A stretch of 46,577 nucleotides of DNA from positions 1 through 46,577 of the forward strand of contig URWN01000011.1 of NCBI GenBank assembly GCA_900551615.1, written 5' to 3'. Each line of letters starts with the position of its first letter. The first letter of the stretch is position 1. The notes under the pieces were generated by a model. That model saw nothing but the letters and a program-made list of their open reading frames with translations. It searched no databases and was not told the origin of the DNA. Shown here piece by piece: positions 27,463 through 35,265 of the stretch. The stretch comes from an uncultured Clostridium sp. GTDB lineage: Bacteria; Bacillota; Clostridia; TANB77; CAG-508. The position numbers and the translations under genes were made by a program.

Positions 27463-27909
27463 TTATTCAGAAATTATATCTACTTTTACTTTTCCAATTA
27501 CACCTTCAAATAACTTAATGTCCACAGTAATCATTCCTAAAGTTTTTATTGTTTCTTTTAAATCTATTTTCTTTTTATCAACTTTTATTTGATATTGTTT
27601 TTCCAAGTTTTCAGCTATTTCTTTTGAAGATACTCCTCCAAATATTTTTCCATTTGCTCCTGATTTTACTTTAATTTTCAATTGTATTTTTGACAATTTA
27701 TCTGATATTTTCTCTGCCTCTTCTTTTTCTTGTGATTTTTTAAATGCATTAGAGTCTTGTTTTGCTTTTAATTTGCTCATGTTTTCTGCATTCGCTTCTA
27801 CTGCTAAATTTTTTGGAAATAAGAAATTTCTTGCATATCCATCTGATGCATTTATTATTTGGTCTTTTTTTCCTACTCCTTTTATATCTGTTTTTAATAT
27901 TACCTTCAT
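27463..27909 (-). CDS. rplI: 50S ribosomal protein L9
   Basis: 23S rRNA-binding protein of two domains joined by a long helix. Seen: MKVILKTDIKGVGKKD, GYARNFLFPKNLA (the L9 signature) and the C-terminal domain. 148 aa, typical. ATG at 27909 chosen to match the family; a GTG at 27918 is in frame but too close to the AAAGG site. Followed closely by dnaB. The gap to gdpP, normally short, holds an inserted small cassette and two hairpins. Confidence 0.96.
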   Translation of the reverse strand: MKVILKTDIKGVGKKDQIINASDGYARNFLFPKNLAVEANAENMSKLKAKQDSNAFKKSQEKEEAEKISDKLSKIQLKIKVKSGANGKIFGGVSSKEIAENLEKQYQIKVDKKKIDLKETIKTLGMITVDIKLFEGVIGKVKVDIISE

Positions 27910-28043
27910 TAAAATCACAACCTTTCAAATTTTCTAACCTTATATAGTTTACACTATTTTTAAGGATTTTTCAACCGAACACCAAAAGAAAATGCAAAGG
28001 TTAATTAAAATTGCAAATTCAATCGCAATTATTTATAATTTTA

Positions 28044-28072
28044 CTTGTCAAAAAGGGGCGTCCCTTTTGACA
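28044..28072. repeat. intergenic hairpin repeat (GGGCGTCCC type)
   Basis: GTCAAAA-A-GGG (28047-28057) pairs with CCCTTTTGAC (28062-28071). The 29 bases from 28044 match the right half of the hairpin at 45.16 kb at 28 positions. Confidence 0.65.
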
Positions 28073-28083
28073 TTTTAATTTTT

Positions 28084-28111
28084 AAAAGGACCTGGTATAC
28101 CAAGTCCTTTT
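28084..28111 (-). terminator. terminator of the small interrupted gene
   Basis: AAAAGGACCTGG (28084-28095) pairs with CCAAGTCCTTTT (28100-28111), with one G.U on the minus strand, 4-nt loop, T-run at the end. Begins 4 nt after the TAG stop. Confidence 0.8.
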
Positions 28112-28114
28112 CTG

Positions 28115-28390
28115 CTACATTGTCTTTTTTTTAATGATTCCCTTTTCTAAATCGACATCATAGCCATTTTTCTCCAGTACAGATACTGCATTCTCAAGCA
28201 TCTCTTTTGTATAACCTGCTCTAATCATGTTACCTATACTATTATAGTCCATCTTTAATGATAGAAGAATTTGATCTTTATAATCTGGTTTATCATCTAA
28301 TAAATGCCGCTTCCATTCTTCTCATAATTCATCACAGATTTTTAGGTCCATTCCTCTAAACATTTCTGTCATTCCTATTACTGCTCTCAC
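28115..28390 (-). pseudogene. small gene (91 codons) interrupted by one in-frame TGA
   Basis: Minus strand frame from GTG at 28390 (AAAGGAGGT upstream) to TAG at 28115. Codon 23 is TGA (28322-28324), flanked by ICDEL and EEWKRHLLDDKP; otherwise the frame is clean, with a coding-like product that includes DYNSIGNMIRAGYTKEML and ENAVSVLEKNGYDVDLEKG. Promoter, ribosome-binding site and terminator are all intact. Codon use (CGG, CTG, GTC, GAG) is less AT-biased than the neighbours, hinting at transfer. Family not recognised. Either a fresh nonsense mutation or a recoded/read-through UGA. Confidence 0.7.
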
Positions 28391-28431
28391 AGAACTACCT
28401 CCTTTAGATTTTTTTAAAATTTTATATCTAT

Positions 28432-28460
28432 ATTATATCACTTTAAGATAATTATGTAAA
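28432..28460 (-). promoter_or_regulatory. promoter of the small interrupted gene
   Basis: Minus strand: TTTACA (28455-28460), 17 nt, TATAAT (28432-28437), about 42 nt before the GTG. Confidence 0.75.
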
Positions 28461-28491
28461 TATAAATAACTCCTAATTTTACCATTTATAC

Positions 28492-30510
28492 CTAATTTTC
28501 TATTTCTGTAAAATATTCATTTATTCTTATAATTAATTCTTGTTTAACTTCTTCAAGAGTCATCCCTTCTACCTGTGCTCCAGCTAGAGTTATATGGCCT
28601 CCTCCTCCAAGTTTTTCTAATATAACTTGAACATTTATGTCTCCAATAGAACGTCCACTTATACAAACTTTTTCTCCTGTATCGCCTAAAACAAATGAGG
28701 CTGTAACATCACTTATTGTAAGCAACTCATCTGCTGCTTTAGCACATAGTAAACTAATGTCTTTAGATTTTTCACCATCACATAGAGCTATTGCTATTGA
28801 GTCATTAACAATTTCTGCTTTTCTTACTATGTCTGCTATTTTGTTAAATGATTCTAAGTCACTTTGGAACCATTTTTTTACTCTGATAATATCAACTCCA
28901 CATTTTCGTAAATATGCTGCTGCTTCAAATGTCCTTACACCTGTTTTAAATGTAAAGCTTTTTGTGTCCATCATGATTCCTGCATATAGTGCTTCTGCTT
29001 CTATTTTCTTTAATTCTACATTTACTTCTGCATATTGTAATAATTCTGTTACAAGTTCTGCTGCTGATGAGGCATATACTTCTTGGAATGTTAGAGTTGC
29101 ATTTTCTATATAATCTGCACTTCTTCTGTGGTGATCTATTATTACTATTTTACTAGCCTTTTTTAGTACTTCTTCTGATTCTACATAATTTACTTTATGA
29201 GTATCTACTACTACCAATAAAGTATCCTCATCTATGTTTTCTTCTGCTACTTCTTTGCTTATTATTACATCTTCATATTCTGGTTCTTCTGTTAAACTTT
29301 CTCTAAAATTTTGTAATGAAGCTGTGTTACTTGCTATTATATATGCATTTTTGTCAAGACTTTTTGCTAATCTATAAATTCCTATTGCTGAGCCCATTGC
29401 ATCTATGTCAGGGTTCATATGCCCCATAACCATTACTTTGCTTGATTCTTTTATAAGGTTTTCTAATGCATGAGCTACAACTCTTGCCTTTACTTTAGTT
29501 CTTTTTTCTACTTCTTGAGCTCTTCCTCCAAAGAATTTATAAATATCATTTTGTCTTACTACAGCTTGGTCTCCACCTCTACCAAGTACAATGTCCATTG
29601 CTGTTTGTGCTGATTTAAATTTGTCTTTGTCAACTTCTCCTTCATTTGAAATTGCTATACTTAATGTAAATTGTACTTTTTGTTTTGGGTCTAATTCTTT
29701 AATTTTGTCTAACAAACTAAATTTATCTTCTTTAATTTTTTCTAAGTATCTTTGCTCAAAAATGTAAATATATCTGTCTCTGTCTGATTTTATTAATATA
29801 CCATTTGTTTCATTTGTCCATTCATATATTACTTTGTCTATTTCTGCAATGTATTGAGCTTTTTCTTCACTTTCTAACATTTGCATATTTTCTTCATAAT
29901 TGTCTATCATTATTATTCCAACACATGATTTTGAATTGTTATATTCATTTTGTAATTTTATATTTTCTGTTTCATCTATAAAATATAAAATTGCCATGTA
30001 TTCATCTTTTTCGTTTTTAGAATAACGTTTTGAATTGACAAATTTTCCAACCATTCTATATTGTCTTTTATTTACTTGGATGTTTCTTAATATTGATTTA
30101 TCTGTCTTGTCTTTTTTGTTTTTTATTTCTTCTTTTAAATCATATACTAAGTCATTTACAAAAGTGTTTATATCTATATCTTCAAATTCTGTTGCAAATT
30201 TTGAACTTTTCCATACTACATTTCCGTCTGTTTCTAATATTATTAATGGAAATGGTGAGTTTATTAAACTTGTTTTTGCTGCTGAGTCTACTGTTAGTGT
30301 TAAGTCTTGAAGTGTTTCTGATATTTCACTTTTTCTTTTGTTGTTGGCAAAGTATGTGTATCCTAATATTAGCACATATATTATTATTGATGGTATTATT
30401 AGCATTTTGTTTTGCCAACATATTCCAAGTAGTAATATTAGTATTATTACTAAATATATTTTTGTTCTTGATACTAAATTATCAAAAATTTTTTTATTAC
30501 TTGTTTGCAT
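28492..30510 (-). CDS. gdpP: cyclic-di-AMP phosphodiesterase GdpP
   Basis: Membrane phosphodiesterase that degrades c-di-AMP and so adjusts potassium/osmotic and cell-wall homeostasis. Seen: two membrane helices (about 17-31 and 36-54), a PAS-like region (about 85-180), a degenerate GGDEF region (about 195-320), then the DHH domain with HMNPDID (364-370), DTH (436-438), DHH (459-461) and a DHHA1 domain with GGGGH near the C-terminus. 672 aa, typical. ATG with AAGGAGA upstream. In related genomes it is directly followed by rplI; here a 570-bp insertion separates them. Confidence 0.96.
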   Translation of the reverse strand: MQTSNKKIFDNLVSRTKIYLVIILILLLGICWQNKMLIIPSIIIYVLILGYTYFANNKRKSEISETLQDLTLTVDSAAKTSLINSPFPLIILETDGNVVWKSSKFATEFEDIDINTFVNDLVYDLKEEIKNKKDKTDKSILRNIQVNKRQYRMVGKFVNSKRYSKNEKDEYMAILYFIDETENIKLQNEYNNSKSCVGIIMIDNYEENMQMLESEEKAQYIAEIDKVIYEWTNETNGILIKSDRDRYIYIFEQRYLEKIKEDKFSLLDKIKELDPKQKVQFTLSIAISNEGEVDKDKFKSAQTAMDIVLGRGGDQAVVRQNDIYKFFGGRAQEVEKRTKVKARVVAHALENLIKESSKVMVMGHMNPDIDAMGSAIGIYRLAKSLDKNAYIIASNTASLQNFRESLTEEPEYEDVIISKEVAEENIDEDTLLVVVDTHKVNYVESEEVLKKASKIVIIDHHRRSADYIENATLTFQEVYASSAAELVTELLQYAEVNVELKKIEAEALYAGIMMDTKSFTFKTGVRTFEAAAYLRKCGVDIIRVKKWFQSDLESFNKIADIVRKAEIVNDSIAIALCDGEKSKDISLLCAKAADELLTISDVTASFVLGDTGEKVCISGRSIGDINVQVILEKLGGGGHITLAGAQVEGMTLEEVKQELIIRINEYFTEIEN

Positions 30511-30571
30511 AAATCTCTCCTTTTACATATTCTATTTTACTTCGAATTTGAAGATTTGTCAACATAAACAA

Positions 30572-30709
30572 AAAGTTGTAGAATTACTGTGTAAACATGC
30601 TGACTTTTACAATACAAGTGTTGATTATTTATTATATAGAACGAATATACGTACACCTTATACTGATATTTCTGATTTAAATGTATCATATAAAAATTCT
30701 GTTAACTAA
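30572..30709 (+). pseudogene. remnant of an XRE-type HTH regulator (C-terminal part)
   Basis: Plus-strand frame ending TAA at 30709 reads KVVELLCKHADFYNTSVDYLL then YRTNIRTPY. This is the end of the helix-turn-helix domain and hinge of XRE repressors, whose usual form is ...ADYYNVSLDYLLGRTDNP.... The first three helices are missing and no start or ribosome-binding site is present. It sits between gdpP and the broken ATPase, marking this as a region of gene decay. Confidence 0.6.
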
Positions 30710-30763
30710 AAATACATATTGGAATTTTAAACTACATGTTCAAAATTCTAATATGTACTTTTT
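30704..30763 (-). terminator. terminator behind the ATPase remnant
   Basis: Long imperfect stem (30708-30728 with 30742-30763, one mismatch and one bulge), followed on the minus strand by TTTTTAG; it overlaps the stop codon. Confidence 0.7.
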
Positions 30764-32015
30764 ATAATAATTGTGTCATATATAATGGTAAATACAACAC
30801 ACCTTCCTCTTCTTTTAAATCTTTAGTATGAAGAATTATACCTTGTGCAAGATATTCTTTATATTTATTATTTAATTTATTTAATGATGTAAATGTATAT
30901 CTATCCCCTGATTTTATTTCAATTGGTATTATATTATGCTTTAATGTTATTAAATCTTTAGAAATTAAAAAATCTATTTCCATTGTATCTGCTGCATTAT
31001 TTCTATCATTTCTTGAAAAGAAATATAGCTTTCTTTCAGAACTTACTAACATTTGTGCAACAATATTTTCCATTAACATACCTTCATTAAATGAAAGTTT
31101 ATCAAATAATATTTTTTTATAAATTTGCTCATTAACAATACTTTTTTCGTTAAACGTCATTGATAGCAATAATCCAGTATCTGCCATATAGCATTTTAAT
31201 GCATTTGAATCTATTCTTTGTCCAAGTCCAATATTAGGTTCAGTCGTGTTATACGCAATATTTACTAGACAAGCATCATTTAACCAATAAAATGCCCCTT
31301 CATAGTTTCTATATCTCGCATTTTCATCATGAGAAGAAATATTAAATTTCTTTTCATGCTTTTGTAGTTGAGAGGGTATTGTATCAAAAATTTGCTCTAC
31401 TTTTAAATTTAAATCTTCTGCATATTTTCGTATATCTTCACGATATAAATTTAATATGTTTCTTTTTATTTTATCTACCTTTTCAAAGTCTCTCGTATTT
31501 GCATACATTTCAACCGCTTGTGGCATCCCTCCAACTATCATATATTCCTTAAAATAATCCATTGCTTTTCTATGTAAGGCCTGACCTAATGCTTTTCTTC
31601 TCTTATAACATTCACGTATAAAATCCATTATAGTATTATTATCCATTGCCCATAAGAACTCTTCAAAATCAAATGGATACATTCTTATTTTTTCTTCTTC
31701 AGATGGGATTAAAATGTCTTTTACATTTTTCTTTATTGATATTAATGAACCTGTTTCGATATAGTCATATCTTCCATCTGCAACTAAGTGTTTTATTGCA
31801 CCTCTTGCTCTTGGACATAATTGTATCTCGTCAAATATAAATAATGATTCCCTTTTATATAATTTTTTTCCATAATATTCTGATAAGTAAGTAAAAAGAT
31901 AATCTAAATTATCTAAATAATTTTCAAAATCAAAGATAATATAAAAATACTTTTGAAATTTAAAACTTTCAAAAGTATTTTTATCATCCCTTAATCCCTT
32001 AAATTTAAAATACAT
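30762..32015 (-). pseudogene. 5'-truncated AAA ATPase with DUF4143 domain
   Basis: Family of ATPases found as prophage/mobile-linked accessory genes, normally N-terminal P-loop ATPase plus C-terminal DUF4143 (nuclease-like) domain. Seen: Walker B LFIFDEIQ (58-65), ARGAIKHLVADGRYDYIETGS, the DUF4143 region from about 230 on, ending IPIEIKSGDRYTF. The first ~50-60 residues with Walker A are absent and the start at 32015 has no ribosome-binding site; it begins 7 nt after the feoA stop. It is in the same frame as feoA across the TGA. Likely a deletion product that lost its 5' end, and probably the gene following feoA as well. Confidence 0.75.
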
Positions 32016-32021
32016 TGAATT

Positions 32022-32258
32022 TCATACTTTTACAATAATATTTTCTGCATCTTCTTTTCTTATTGCAATAATACTACCTCTTACTAAAAAAGCTCTTGGA
32101 TCACTAGAAGGACTTACTAATACTGGTATTATATTTGTTCCACTAACAAGTCCCATATCTAATAATCTTCTCTTTATTCCTTCATCACAATTTATATTTT
32201 TTATTTTTCCACTTTTATTTAATGGCAATTGACTTAAATTTATTATTTGTGTTTTCAT
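32022..32258 (-). CDS. feoA: FeoA-type ferrous iron transport accessory protein
   Basis: Small SH3-like cytosolic protein that works with the ferrous permease FeoB. Seen: LPLNKSGKIKNI, RRLLDMGLVSGT and a terminal VRGSIIAIRKEDAENIIV, the FeoA pattern; 78 aa, typical. ATG at 32258 with GGAGG 7 nt upstream. FeoB, the usual next gene, is not here; a 5'-truncated ATPase follows instead, which suggests a deletion removed it or that FeoB is elsewhere. A TTGTCGAA sequence at 32300-32307, upstream of the gene, resembles a Spo0A box, but that is a short match. Confidence 0.88.
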   Translation of the reverse strand: MKTQIINLSQLPLNKSGKIKNINCDEGIKRRLLDMGLVSGTNIIPVLVSPSSDPRAFLVRGSIIAIRKEDAENIIVKV

Positions 32259-32322
32259 CAAAAAACCTCCAAAATACAGTATTCTATTATATTATATTTT
32301 GTCGAATTATAAATGTTACATA

Positions 32323-33723
32323 TTATCTTTTTTGATGAGCATCATCAAACTCTTCTTCCTGGTCATCTATATACTCTTCTAGTTTTTTGTCGTCCACACT
32401 ACCTAATGAATTAACAACTTCAACTGCTTTTTCTATATCGCCTTCTCCTCTATACCCACATTTATTTGCAAATTGCCTCCATGTAATATTAGTATTTGGA
32501 ATGTAATCATTTTCATCTATTTCAGTATATTGGAAATGTTCATGTGTTCTTGTTTTTTCATCTCCATCAAAATCTTCTATATCTTTTGGATTACATCCTT
32601 CGTCAGTATGTTCTTGTATTTCGTCTTGTACTTTATCTATTTGATGTCTTCCTTTGTTTCTATTAAATACTTCTCTTGTTTCTATTGGAATATATCCTGT
32701 TTGAGCAGTTTCTAATTCGGTTTCAGTTATTTCATTTTCTTCTAACGTTTTTTGTCCCATTGCCATTCGTATAACTCCACCATCATTACGACAACTTAAT
32801 GACATTTTATTTGATTTTCTCACAAAAATAGAATTATTTTTATTATCTCGTGTTGCTGTTCCATCTTTATTTATTCTTGTTTGCATTCTACTTGCATTAT
32901 TTCCAACTGTTGAATCCATTTCAAATTCATCACTTAAAACTTTTGCAGTTCCATCTTCTTTCATTCCAACTAAAGAATATGTAGTATTATTTATCTTTTC
33001 TCCTGAATTTATTTGGTTTACTTGTTCAGAGTATACAACATAAATATATTTATACCCTTGTAAATCTAGCCTTTTTTCTAATGTTTCTTTTCCATCCGCT
33101 TTTTGACTTAAATCTACTCTTTGCAATTGATTTACTTTTATTTTATCTGCTTGTTTTTTGGTTAATTCATTATTTTTATCTTTATTTTTTGTTTTTTCTT
33201 CTTTTAGTTCTTCTATTTCTTGTTTATCCATATCTTCTAAAGTTTTTTGAACTTCATCTTCTTCTATTTTCCTTCCTAGTTTTACGGATAGCACTTCTGC
33301 AATTTCTTTTGTTCTTAGTTTATTCATTGAATTATTTTCTATTTGTTCTTCTGGTGTTACTTCTATCAATTCATTTATTGCTTTTAGCTTATCTTGCTCC
33401 GAATTTGCAAAAGTTTCGTTGTATATTATTTCATTGTTTCCTAATGTTCCTGCAATGCATTTATTTCCTAAATAATAACTTTTTTGTTCTGTTATTCTTT
33501 CTTTTCCATTTTCATCTATTTCTATAATTTGTTTTTCTACTATAAAGACATTATCTGATATGTCTTTTCCATTTATTTTGTCTTGCCATGTTGCTTGTCC
33601 TACTAGTTTTATGTCTTTTATTTTGATTTTCTTGTCTTCTGTGTTTTGTTTTATTATGTCATTTTCTATTGTGTCTCTAAAACTTTCTTCTAGTTTTAGT
33701 GTTTCTCTTTCTTTTTGATTCAT
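32323..33723 (-). CDS. hypothetical protein, 466 aa
   Basis: Not recognised. Soluble and acidic. N-terminal third is mixed (contains YYLGNKCIAGTLGNNEIIYNE), the middle (about 150-205) is a charged coiled coil with many Lys/Glu, followed by a globular stretch (LDLQGYKYIYVVYSEQVNQI, SLVGMKEDGTAKVLSDEFEMD) and an acidic tail including a Thr/His-rich HEHFQYTEID and an ITWRQFANKCGYRG segment. No signal peptide or membrane helix. ATG with AAGGGATG upstream. It lies beside an Rpn-type nuclease in the accessory region. No function proposed. Confidence 0.7.
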   Translation of the reverse strand: MNQKERETLKLEESFRDTIENDIIKQNTEDKKIKIKDIKLVGQATWQDKINGKDISDNVFIVEKQIIEIDENGKERITEQKSYYLGNKCIAGTLGNNEIIYNETFANSEQDKLKAINELIEVTPEEQIENNSMNKLRTKEIAEVLSVKLGRKIEEDEVQKTLEDMDKQEIEELKEEKTKNKDKNNELTKKQADKIKVNQLQRVDLSQKADGKETLEKRLDLQGYKYIYVVYSEQVNQINSGEKINNTTYSLVGMKEDGTAKVLSDEFEMDSTVGNNASRMQTRINKDGTATRDNKNNSIFVRKSNKMSLSCRNDGGVIRMAMGQKTLEENEITETELETAQTGYIPIETREVFNRNKGRHQIDKVQDEIQEHTDEGCNPKDIEDFDGDEKTRTHEHFQYTEIDENDYIPNTNITWRQFANKCGYRGEGDIEKAVEVVNSLGSVDDKKLEEYIDDQEEEFDDAHQKR

Positions 33724-33793
33724 TTTTTATCATCCCTTTTGGTTATTTTATATTTATTTAATATATTCAAATACATTAAATTGTATATCTCAT

Positions 33794-34663
33794 TTATATT
33801 AGTTTTTCTATTTCTTCTCTTGTTAATTTTGTAACTTTAATTATTATTTCTATTGGTATATTTTCTTCTAACATAGCTTTTGCTGTTTTTACTATTCCTT
33901 CTTCTACTCCAGCCTCAAAAAAGTTATGTTCACTTGTTAACCTATTATATTCTGCCATTACTATTGAATTATGTCTTTCTCTTTCTTTTGGATCTTCACT
34001 GATAAAGTCTAATGTATCTATAGCTCTTTTGATTTCTTTGTTCTCTTTTTCAGCCATTTCAATCCCCTCCTCATTTTGTGTAAATATACACATCCATTGG
34101 TCTAATTTTGTAAATTTTGATGGTTCTTTCCTTTTGTATTTTGGCAATTCTATATAATGAAATTCTATATATTTTGATGCTATCTGGTCTTCTTCTTCAT
34201 ATCCCATTTCTACATATTCTTCTTTTAAAGTTTCTTCAAATTTCATTTTTCCGACACTATGATAACTATTTCTTTTTAGGAAATTGTAATTTGTTATAAA
34301 TATTACTATACTCTTTTTAAGTTTTGAGTATTTATCTCCTTTTTTTAATTGTTCTGTTATCATTTTTCCCAAATACTGTGTTCCTCTTTCGTCTGTATTT
34401 TTCTCATCTTCCATTTGCATTTCTATATCCAAAATAGTTCCATCGTCTGTTTCTGCTTTTATATCTAAAAGTCCTCGTTTTTCATCTTTTTCGTATGGTA
34501 TTATTTCTGGATTTTTTATTGTTACTGTTTTGATGTCTTTCTTTAAAATAGCTTCTAATAAATCTTTTAGTGCACTCTCATTTCCTTCAAATGCAAATAC
34601 CCTTTTAAATATGTAATCATCTGTAATTGGTAGTCTGTCTACTTTTTTTGTTTCATTTGCCAT
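33794..34663 (-). CDS. Rpn family PD-(D/E)XK nuclease / transposase-like protein
   Basis: Recombination-promoting nuclease family. Seen: ITDDYIFKRVFA start, LLEAIL, then the catalytic core LLDIKAETDDGTILDIEMQ with D67 and ExQ (81-83), RGTQYLGKMI, and the usual C-terminal helical tail (GVEEGIVKTAKAMLEENI...ITKVTKLTREEIEKL-like). 289 aa, typical. ATG with AAGGAGG upstream. It lies downstream of a 600-bp gene-free stretch that carries a promoter and two Spo0A-box-like repeats (separate entries). Confidence 0.88.
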   Translation of the reverse strand: MANETKKVDRLPITDDYIFKRVFAFEGNESALKDLLEAILKKDIKTVTIKNPEIIPYEKDEKRGLLDIKAETDDGTILDIEMQMEDEKNTDERGTQYLGKMITEQLKKGDKYSKLKKSIVIFITNYNFLKRNSYHSVGKMKFEETLKEEYVEMGYEEEDQIASKYIEFHYIELPKYKRKEPSKFTKLDQWMCIFTQNEEGIEMAEKENKEIKRAIDTLDFISEDPKERERHNSIVMAEYNRLTSEHNFFEAGVEEGIVKTAKAMLEENIPIEIIIKVTKLTREEIEKLI

Positions 34664-35096
34664 ATTTTTTCCTCCTTTATTATACTAAATATTTTTACTT
34701 TTGGCAATACTATTTAGTAAATATTTATTATATATTTACAATTAATGAGACAATTACAGACTAAAAATGAATTGAAAATACTTTAAAATACAAGTGTATT
34801 AGGGTTATCAACACTTTTATATAATTTTAATATAGTTATACTTTTTGTAATTTTAATGAATATTTTTAGATTTAATGTTTTTGATTTTAATCTTTTTTTT
34901 AATTTTTGAATTATAATTTAAAAGTTGAATTTAATTTTCTAAATTTAAATAATGTTTTATAAACTGAATTAATCTTTTAAATAAGTTTTGGATTTTTAAT
35001 TATTTTTGAAATTAAATTTTTTAGATTAAATTTTTAATTTGTGTATTTCCTAAGTTGTTTAAAGTTAAATCTTTTGATTTTTAAATATTTTATAGC
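34664..35096. other. gene-free low-complexity AT tract
   Basis: About 430 bp of almost pure A/T built from variations on TTTTTAATTTTTGAAATTAAA-like words. No convincing reading frame, terminator or RNA gene was seen. If the promoter at 35.13 kb is used, this would be the leader of the Rpn gene. Confidence 0.5.
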
Positions 35097-35122
35097 CATG
35101 CAATTGTCTTATTAATTGCATG
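35097..35122. repeat. 9-bp perfect inverted repeat
   Basis: CATGCAATT (35097-35105) and AATTGCATG (35114-35122), 8-nt loop. It falls just after the predicted -10 box of the minus-strand promoter, at the expected 5' end of the transcript. No U-tract. Confidence 0.55.
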
Positions 35123-35127
35123 ACCAT

Positions 35128-35216
35128 ATATTATCATAATTTTATGTTAATTGTCAAGAAAAAGTTTTCGACAAAAATTGACACACTTTCTTAACAAGCT
35201 TCGACAAAAATTGACA
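35128..35216 (-). promoter_or_regulatory. promoter with two upstream Spo0A-box-like repeats
   Basis: Minus strand: TTGACA (35152-35157), 18 nt, TAATAT (35128-35133), or 16 nt to GATAAT. Upstream of it are two copies of a 17-bp direct repeat (35167-35183 and 35200-35216), 33 bp apart, each beginning on the plus strand with TTCGACA, i.e. TGTCGAA on the minus strand, the core of the Spo0A box as known from Bacillus and Clostridium. The nearer copy lies about 10 bp above the -35 box. Spo0A control is inference. Confidence 0.45.
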
Positions 35217-35265
35217 TATAATACACTGTTAACTTGGCAAGTTCCAAGCTTCTATTTTAAAGTGT

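Noticed and set aside
9594..28390. Whole-genome reassignment of TGA to a sense codon
   Set aside because: TGA ends several genes of normal family length (SDR, FeoA, the trmFO-coupled gene with an ATGA overlap), so a global code change is not supported.
35167..35216. CRISPR-like array
   Set aside because: Only two 17-bp copies with a 16-bp gap; no further repeats and no cas genes.
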